NCBI GenBank assembly: GCA_025358055.1
Contig: JANYKV010000040.1
Span: 1 to 48,842 of the forward strand
DNA from: Gemmatimonadota bacterium
GTDB taxonomy: Bacteria > Gemmatimonadota > Gemmatimonadetes > Gemmatimonadales > GWC2-71-9
Length of the DNA: 48,842 nucleotides
Reading direction: 5' to 3'
In this document: positions 42,937 through 48,842 of the stretch, piece by piece
How the letters are laid out: every line of letters starts with the position of its first letter
Position numbering within the stretch: position 1 is the first letter of the stretch
Position numbers and translations under genes: made by a program
Notes under the pieces: model-generated
The model's database searches: none
What the model saw: the letters and a program-made list of their open reading frames with translations, nothing else
Told to the model about the DNA's origin: nothing

Positions 42937-44720
42937 ACCGCACGGCTGGTGGCGCCTCTCAGTATCTCTGGGTCGCCGCGTGGTGGGGGGTTGCTGCCGG
43001 CCTCGGCGAAGTGTGCGCTCTCATCATCGAGAAGGTGGTTTTTCACAAATTCATTTACCTCAGCCTGGAAGCAGGCTGGATGGCACCGGCGATGGATGCA
43101 TTCTACTTCATGATCCCCGGGGCCCTGCTCTGGCTCGTGGCTCGGAGTCGTCGGTCTCCTCTGGCTTCGTGGCATCTGGGTGGCGAGTGCGCATTCCTGT
43201 TTTTTTTCTCGATCATCTTGATGTACTCGCGGATGAATCGCTGGGCCGCCACATTGCTCGCGATCGGCCTCGCGGTCCAAACCTCGCGCATGATCGCCGC
43301 CCACGAAGCGACCTTCTTTACCTTTGTTCGACGGACCACGCCAGCATTTCTCCTGATGATCGTGGGACTCTTCGTGGCGCCTCGCATTCTTCGCGTCGTG
43401 GCGGAGCGCCGTGGGTCAACCAGCCGGGCCACCAATGCTCAATTGCCCAACGTATTGCTGATCATCCTCGATACCGTTCGAGCCGATGAGTTGAGCCTCT
43501 ATGGCTATCCGCGTTTGACCTCTCCCGCCCTCACCCACTGGGCCGCTAGCGGAGTACGATTCAATCGCGCGTTTTCGACCGCACCGTGGACCCTTCCGTC
43601 GCACGCATCTTTTTTCACCGGTCGGTTCCCGCATGAACTGGGTGCCGATTGGCTGACGCCACTCAATGATCATTGGCCAACCATCGCGGAAGCCCTCCGT
43701 GACCGGGGCTACCGGACCGGAGGCTTTGCGGCCAATCTCGCGTTCTGCACCTGGGAGTCCGGGCTCACCCGCGGCTTCCAGCATTTCGATGAAGCTCAGA
43801 TCTCTCTTGGCCAGATGTTCAAGAGTACGTCGCTGGGACGGGCCGTCACCGCGAGCATCTGGTTCGACCGTTTGGTTGGCGGCCATCAACGCCTTGGGCG
43901 AATCGACGCGAAGGTCATCACGAACGAATTCCTCGACTGGGAACAGCACGACCGGACCCGCCCCTTCTTTGCATTCTTGAACTACTTCGAGGCGCACGCG
44001 CCCTACCTTCCCCCCAAGGGATTCTCCGGGAGATTCGGCCTCGAAACTCCCCGGCCAAACGTTCATCTTGGGCCGCAAGCTCAGTGGACCGCCGCTGAGG
44101 TTGCGCCCCAACGGAACGCCTACGACGCCTCCATCGCATACCAGGACGAGGAGCTAGGCCGACTCCTCAGCCGGTTGAAGGCCAACGGGACTCTCGCCAA
44201 TACTCTGGTGATCATTGCGTCCGACCACGGGGAAGAGTTCGCCGAACACGGCGTGATGAGCCACGGCAACAGCGTGTATCGCGCGACGACGCAAGTCCCA
44301 TTGATCATTTGGTTCCCGAATCATGTTCCGGCGGACACGACCGTCGACGCGCCGGTATCCCTTCGCGACATTCCCGCAACCATCACGGAACTGATTGGAC
44401 TCGATGCGCCTTTTCCAGGCCGGTCGCTCGCCCGCTTCTGGAACGGCTCAGGGATTTCTGCGTCCACTGATACGCTGCTCGCCGAGGTAAGTCTGGCGCC
44501 CAATCTCCCGAACCGATATCCGGTGAGCCATGGCCCGATTCAAGCGATCATCCTGGGCGATCGACGGTACATCAAGTCCAAGGGCAACAAGGAGGAGCTC
44601 TTCAATTTCGAGACCGACCTCGGGGAGCAACACAATCTGGCTGGTGTTGAAGCCGCCCGGTTACCGGAATACCGGCGAGCCCTCGAGCGCATGCTCGGGT
44701 CCGCCCGCTCAGACCGATGA
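42933..44720 (+). CDS. Membrane-anchored alkaline-phosphatase-superfamily protein 2 (sulfatase-like, Thr nucleophile)
   Basis: Predicted protein of 595 residues. Hydrophobic helices occupy about 10-160, and the periplasmic domain follows with IILDTVRADELSLYGYPR, the nucleophile loop [22 protein letters not shown] (Thr220), HAPYLPP and SDHGEEFAEHGVMSHGN. It lacks the Cys/Ser-x-Pro-x-Arg formylglycine signature; His stands where sulfatases have the Arg. It resembles the proteins at 36336 and 47926 throughout. It overlaps both neighbours by ATGA, so it is made with the membrane proteins on either side. The substrate group (phosphate, phosphoglycerol, phosphoethanolamine, sulfate) is unknown. Confidence 0.82.
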   Translation: MNRTAGGASQYLWVAAWWGVAAGLGEVCALIIEKVVFHKFIYLSLEAGWMAPAMDAFYFMIPGALLWLVARSRRSPLASWHLGGECAFLFFFSIILMYSRMNRWAATLLAIGLAVQTSRMIAAHEATFFTFVRRTTPAFLLMIVGLFVAPRILRVVAERRGSTSRATNAQLPNVLLIILDTVRADELSLYGYPRLTSPALTHWAASGVRFNRAFSTAPWTLPSHASFFTGRFPHELGADWLTPLNDHWPTIAEALRDRGYRTGGFAANLAFCTWESGLTRGFQHFDEAQISLGQMFKSTSLGRAVTASIWFDRLVGGHQRLGRIDAKVITNEFLDWEQHDRTRPFFAFLNYFEAHAPYLPPKGFSGRFGLETPRPNVHLGPQAQWTAAEVAPQRNAYDASIAYQDEELGRLLSRLKANGTLANTLVIIASDHGEEFAEHGVMSHGNSVYRATTQVPLIIWFPNHVPADTTVDAPVSLRDIPATITELIGLDAPFPGRSLARFWNGSGISASTDTLLAEVSLAPNLPNRYPVSHGPIQAIILGDRRYIKSKGNKEELFNFETDLGEQHNLAGVEAARLPEYRRALERMLGSARSDR

Positions 44721-46906
44721 GAGGGGCGCGGCTCGCCTGGCTCGCTCTGGCGATCGGGACCCTGATGGTTGCAGTCGCGGACCCGGTGTTCAGAGACCCA
44801 GAGGGGCACTTTGGCGCCAACGTGGGCATTCCCCTCGCTATAGCTATTGCATCCTGTTTGGTGTCCATCGCCTGGAACGGAGACTACCGGCGCGGATCGC
44901 TCTGGTTGGGGCTCCTGATTGTTGGACAGGCAGCGACCCTCCAACTCATCGATGCCGGCCGCGTCATCCACTACCAGCATTACTTCCCGTTCCCCCAATT
45001 GTTCACCACGGCGCCGCATTGGGCCCTCGTCCTCACCGTGGGCTATGCGCTCGTCGTCGGTCTGGGCCTTTGGAAACGCCGCGACGCGCTCCGCACCGCC
45101 GTTCGACACGGCCGTCGTAGTCGGTGGTGGGTGATCCTGTCCGTCGCGTTCCTCCTGACCAGTGCGACGCTTTCCCGCTCCGTCGCCGTCTATGGCGGTG
45201 AACTCGTCTTTGCCACCCTGCTCCAGGCCATCTCCCTCGGTGCCGTGTACCTGTTGGCCACCGACCTGCCAAGCACGGCGCTGAACGGATTTCGGAGCCG
45301 ATTCGTGGGTCTGGTTGGCGAGCCGGGCGACCCTGCGAATCCGATCCGGATCGACCGCTTCGTCGTTCTTGCAGCGGGGTGGGTGACGGTGGCATCGGCG
45401 GTGCTTTGCGTCGTCTCGTATCAGCGCCACCCGCACGTCCCTGACGAAATCGTGTACCTAACGCACGCTCGGTATTTCGCTCAAGGACGTCTTGACCTGC
45501 CCGCGCCATTGGTGCCGGACGGGTTTCTGGTCGACCTGATGACCTACGAGCCAACCCGTTGGTACTCGCCGGTGCCGCCAGGCTGGCCCGCGGCCCTTGC
45601 CGTTGGTGCATTCTTTGGTGCCGCCTGGCTGGTGAATCCGATCCTCGCGGGCATCAACGTCATTCTTGCCTACCTGCTCATCGGTCGGTTGTACGATCGA
45701 CGAACCGCCCGACTTACGATCATTCTGTTGTGCCTCTCGCCCTGGAACCTTTTCATGGCGATGAATTTCATGACTCACACGTTCACGCTCACGTGTGCTC
45801 TGATGGCCGCGCTCGCCGTCGCGTTGGGTCGAGCAAAGCGCGGCCTGGGGTGGTTTGCGATCGCAGGGGTCGGCATCGGGGTGGTGAGCCTGATTCGTCC
45901 GCTCGAGGGGCTCGCAGTTGCGCTCCTCTGTGGAGTTTGGGCCGTGTGGGGGGAGGGGGGGAACCGGGACTGGCTTGGTCGCGTTGGCGGCGCCAGCGTG
46001 CTGACGATCTTCGCGGTCGCCACCGGCGCGGTGGTGTTGCCGTACAACCAGGCCATGACGGGAAGCATGCGCACGTTCCCGATCATGTTGTATACCGACC
46101 TCCACTATGGACCGGGAACCAACGCGCTTGGATTCGGCCCCAACCGCGGCCTCGGCTGGAGTGGCGTCGATCCGTTGCCCGGGCACGGGCCGCTCGATGT
46201 CCTGATCAACGCCAATTTCAACGCGTTCAGCATCAACACCGAGCTGCTCGGATGGGCAACCGGATCCGTCCTTCCCCTCTTGTTCTTTTTCGCCTGGAGG
46301 AAACGGAGACCCGCGGACGGGTTGATGTTGGCCACCATTGCGATGATCGCGGGCATTCACAGCTTCTATTGGTTCGCCGGCGGGCCCGATTTCGGCGCTC
46401 GGTATTGGTACCTCGTCCTGGTGCCCTGCCTCGTCCTTGCGGTACGGGGGATCGACTCGTGGAGCGACGAGTGGCCCGATCCGGCCGGAACCTCGGCCGG
46501 GACCCGACCGTGGATCGCCGCCGGGGCCCTCGCTGTCAGCTCAGTCGCCTGCTTTCTACCGTGGCGGGCAATCGACAAGTATTATCACTATCGCGGGATG
46601 CGCTCGGATATCCGATTCGTCGCGGAGGAAAAATCGTTCGGCCGGAGCCTCGTCCTCATCCGGGGAGAGCGCCACCCCGACTACGCCTCGGCCGTGCCGT
46701 ACAATCCGTTGGACCTCACCGCCGCGGTCCCGGTGTACGCCTGGGATCGAAACACCGCGGTCCGGGAAAAGCTGCTCCAGTCGTATCCCGACCGCCCGAT
46801 TTGGCTGGTGGACGGCCCGTCGATCACCCATGCGGGCTACCGGATTGTGGCAGGCCCCGTGCTTCCACACTCCGACGCATACCGTCAGCTGCAGTCGCGC
46901 CCGTGA
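44717..46906 (+). CDS. Large polytopic glycosyltransferase-like membrane protein (GT39-type)
   Basis: Predicted protein of 729 residues. An N-terminal membrane region of about six helices (1-200) precedes a second one that begins near RIDRFVVLAAGWVTV. There the loop HVPDEIVYLTHARYFAQGRL matches the Pro-Asp-Glu acidic loop of GT39/PMT-like GT-C enzymes; YSPVPPGWP and GPDFGARYWYL fit later conserved parts. The extra N-terminal block is unusual for the group. It probably transfers a sugar from polyprenyl phosphate on the periplasmic face. ATGA overlap with the AP-superfamily gene upstream. Confidence 0.75.
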   Translation: MRGARLAWLALAIGTLMVAVADPVFRDPEGHFGANVGIPLAIAIASCLVSIAWNGDYRRGSLWLGLLIVGQAATLQLIDAGRVIHYQHYFPFPQLFTTAPHWALVLTVGYALVVGLGLWKRRDALRTAVRHGRRSRWWVILSVAFLLTSATLSRSVAVYGGELVFATLLQAISLGAVYLLATDLPSTALNGFRSRFVGLVGEPGDPANPIRIDRFVVLAAGWVTVASAVLCVVSYQRHPHVPDEIVYLTHARYFAQGRLDLPAPLVPDGFLVDLMTYEPTRWYSPVPPGWPAALAVGAFFGAAWLVNPILAGINVILAYLLIGRLYDRRTARLTIILLCLSPWNLFMAMNFMTHTFTLTCALMAALAVALGRAKRGLGWFAIAGVGIGVVSLIRPLEGLAVALLCGVWAVWGEGGNRDWLGRVGGASVLTIFAVATGAVVLPYNQAMTGSMRTFPIMLYTDLHYGPGTNALGFGPNRGLGWSGVDPLPGHGPLDVLINANFNAFSINTELLGWATGSVLPLLFFFAWRKRRPADGLMLATIAMIAGIHSFYWFAGGPDFGARYWYLVLVPCLVLAVRGIDSWSDEWPDPAGTSAGTRPWIAAGALAVSSVACFLPWRAIDKYYHYRGMRSDIRFVAEEKSFGRSLVLIRGERHPDYASAVPYNPLDLTAAVPVYAWDRNTAVREKLLQSYPDRPIWLVDGPSITHAGYRIVAGPVLPHSDAYRQLQSRP

Positions 46907-46924
46907 GAGATCGGCCCACTGGCC

Positions 46925-47929
46925 ATGACTGACGCGTCACTCCCCGCAATGTTGGACATCTATCGCGGGGCGCCGGCCCTGGTGCTTGGCGGCGCGGGGT
47001 TCATCGGACGATGGGTGGCTCGCCTATTGAGTCAGGCCGGGGCCGACGTCACGCTGAGCACCCGGCATCGTCAGGCGACCGAGGTGATGTGCACCCGTTA
47101 CGGAATCCGCGGACGGGTTGTGGAGGTCGACCTGTCGCTCCGGGAGAAGGTTTTCGGGTTGGTCCGGGACACTCGCCCATCGGTCGTGTTCAATCTGGCC
47201 GGTTACGGTGTGGATCCTTCGGAGCGCGATCCCATCGTTGCGCGTCGTATCAACGTGGACCTAGTCGGCTGGGTCAGTGAGGCGGTTCACCAGACCTCCC
47301 GCAAGGAATGGGCAGGGCAGCACCTCGTCCACGCGGGGAGCGCCTTGGAATACGGGGCGGCCGAAGGGAACCTCCACGAGGAGACGGCGCCGCGTCCGAC
47401 GACGTTGTATGGGGAAACGAAACTTGCGGGAACGCAACATCTGTTGCATTATCGCAACACTCTGGGGATTCGGGCAGCATGCGGGCGGCTGTTCACCGTC
47501 TACGGACCCGGTGAACATCCGCACCGCCTTCTCCCCACTCTGATCCGCGCGGCGGGCGAAACCGGCCGGATTCCGTTGACGGATGGATCCCAACGTCGAG
47601 ACTTCGGATACGTAGCAGACATCGCATTGGGGCTATTATACTTAGGATCTTCAACCGATTCCGGGCCAGGGGTATTCAATATCGCGACCGAGCAGCTGGT
47701 AAGCGTTCGTGACTTTGTGCAGGCGGCAGCACGTATCTTGCTTATTTCTGAGGAGCGCCTGACATTCGGTTCCCAGCCCAAACGTGTTGAGGAAATGCAA
47801 CATAGCCGGGTTTCGGCCGACCAGCTTCGCGCGCTCGTTGGGTGGGTCCCCGCGACCGGGATTCCCGAAGGGATTACCGCTACCGTCAACCATTTGCGTG
47901 CTATGGAGCTTGGAGAAGTCGAAGGATGA
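46925..47929 (+). CDS. NAD-dependent epimerase/dehydratase (extended SDR)
   Basis: Predicted protein of 334 residues. GGAGFIGRWVARLL (about 20-33) binds the cofactor, HAGSALEYG supplies the active-site Ser, and the catalytic pair is intact in TLYGETKLAGTQHL. Later matches are RLFTVYGPGEHPHRLLPTLI and RRDFGYVADIA. It fits the general NAD(P)-sugar epimerase/dehydratase group but not the CDP-paratose group of the other two. Its product sugar is unknown. The stop overlaps the last gene by ATGA. Confidence 0.88.
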   Translation: MTDASLPAMLDIYRGAPALVLGGAGFIGRWVARLLSQAGADVTLSTRHRQATEVMCTRYGIRGRVVEVDLSLREKVFGLVRDTRPSVVFNLAGYGVDPSERDPIVARRINVDLVGWVSEAVHQTSRKEWAGQHLVHAGSALEYGAAEGNLHEETAPRPTTLYGETKLAGTQHLLHYRNTLGIRAACGRLFTVYGPGEHPHRLLPTLIRAAGETGRIPLTDGSQRRDFGYVADIALGLLYLGSSTDSGPGVFNIATEQLVSVRDFVQAAARILLISEERLTFGSQPKRVEEMQHSRVSADQLRALVGWVPATGIPEGITATVNHLRAMELGEVEG

Positions 47930-48842
47930 CCCCAGCACTACTCGAACGTCCGATTCCTCGACTTCGATTTCAAATTCTGCTCGCACTCTGGTGCGGACTG
48001 TTAGCGGGCGTTGGCGGGCTCGTGGTCCTGGGGTTCCGGAAGTACGTCCAACATCATTTCATATTCGTACCTCCCGAAGTCATTTGGCTCGAGCCGCTCT
48101 CCGGTTTGATCGCCCTTGGTGTGCCGGCCATCCTTTGCGTACTCCTGAGTTGGCTGTTCCCCAATCGCTTGGGCTGGCCTCTCGCCGTGGCTGTTTTGGG
48201 GTTTCTCGGCGCGTTGAGCATTCTCCTCGCCATCCCATCCGTCGACTATCGTGCTTCTGTCGTGCTTGCGGTGGGCATTGGCGTGCAGATGCGGCGGCTC
48301 GCGATCACGCGGGAGATCGGCTTGGAGCGGCTGGTTCGCCGCACCGTTCCGCCTTTGGTCGCCATCATTGTCGGGGCGGCCGCTTGGCTCCATGGATCGC
48401 GGGCCTGGCGGGAGCATGAGCTCCTGATGCGGCGGCCCGAGGCAGGGGCCGAAGGGCCCAACGTGCTCCTCGTCATTCTGGACACCGTTCGCGGCTGGAA
48501 CCTTAGCCTCTACGGGTACCCCCGGCCGACCTCGCCCGGGCTCGAACGCCTCGCCACCCGGGGGGTGACCTTCACTCGCGCCTTGGCTCCCGCACCCTGG
48601 ACGCTTCCCTCGACCGCCAGCATCCTCACCGGGCGCTGGCCCTCTGAGCTTTCGACCGACTGGTTCACGCCGCTGGATGGCACGTACCCAACGGTGGGAG
48701 AGATTCTCTTTCGGCGGGGCTATTTGACGGCCGGTTTCGTCGGCAACGTGATGTACACCGGCTATGAAACCGGCCTTCCTCGCGGGTTCGTTCACTTCGT
48801 CGACTACCGGTGGTCGGTTGCCAGGGTGTTCACCCTCGGGCC
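47926..48842 (+). CDS. Membrane-anchored alkaline-phosphatase-superfamily protein 3 (cut by the window edge)
   Basis: The frame from ATG 47926 stays open to the last base, giving 305 residues; the C-terminal half is missing. Four to six hydrophobic segments (about 18-170) precede LLVILDTVRGWNLSLYGYPR, which is the same start of the sulfatase fold as in the paralogues. The nucleophile loop is APWTLPSTASILTGRW with Thr226, and the His of the paralogues is Thr230 here. The epimerase stop overlaps its start (ATGA). The remaining metal ligands should lie downstream of the window. Confidence 0.85.
   Translation, partial: MTPALLERPIPRLRFQILLALWCGLLAGVGGLVVLGFRKYVQHHFIFVPPEVIWLEPLSGLIALGVPAILCVLLSWLFPNRLGWPLAVAVLGFLGALSILLAIPSVDYRASVVLAVGIGVQMRRLAITREIGLERLVRRTVPPLVAIIVGAAAWLHGSRAWREHELLMRRPEAGAEGPNVLLVILDTVRGWNLSLYGYPRPTSPGLERLATRGVTFTRALAPAPWTLPSTASILTGRWPSELSTDWFTPLDGTYPTVGEILFRRGYLTAGFVGNVMYTGYETGLPRGFVHFVDYRWSVARVFTLG

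Overview
The window looks like chromosomal DNA from a high-GC, Gram-negative-type bacterium. The best guess is Gemmatimonadota or a near relative. This rests on the mix of genes, the signal peptides and export proteins, the exosortase/EPS locus and a degenerate REP-like repeat; no 16S gene is present, so the assignment is an inference. No IS element, phage gene, integrase or CRISPR array was seen.

Left part (1-9.2 kb): the 3' end of a tRNA, a GNAT acetyltransferase and a secreted M24 peptidase on the minus strand. Then comes a plus-strand group: a ZU5-like lipoprotein, a TPR-HD-GYP protein, a second TPR protein and a polytopic glycosyltransferase-like protein. A minus-strand M50 site-2 protease follows, with a 61-residue orphan histidine-kinase dimerisation domain after it. 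Two copies of one dispersed repeat lie in the intergenic DNA (129-184 inverted, 7583-7638).

Middle part (9.2-22.1 kb), mostly housekeeping: rho-ruvX-mltG, a two-subunit 3-oxoacid CoA-transferase, thiE divergent from an RlmI-like methyltransferase, a methyltransferase-fold protein, a 56-residue small ORF, tdh-kbl (threonine to glycine plus acetyl-CoA), a secreted beta-rich protein, an alkyladenine DNA glycosylase and an NYN-LOTUS protein.

Right part (22.3-48.8 kb): an exopolysaccharide/exosortase locus. A histidine kinase and a sigma-54-dependent response regulator (PrsK/PrsR-like arrangement) are divergent from a Wzz/BY-kinase gene. The shared 305-bp spacer holds a sigma-54-like site and overlapping palindromes. 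After a perfect bidirectional terminator and a convergent receiver/degenerate-GGDEF protein, a long plus-strand run begins: Wza-like export protein, priming sugar transferase, exosortase, EpsI, GT-C-like membrane proteins, three sugar-nucleotide epimerases, GT2 enzymes (one fused to a methyltransferase) and three membrane-anchored alkaline-phosphatase-superfamily proteins. The last of these runs off the right edge. Many genes overlap by ATGA, which suggests translational coupling.

The most unusual features are the three related sulfatase-fold proteins with Thr at the formylglycine position, an epimerase paralogue with Phe at the catalytic Tyr position, the methyltransferase-GT2 fusion, and short palindromic or ACATACAT motifs shared by the two EPS promoters and the rho upstream region.
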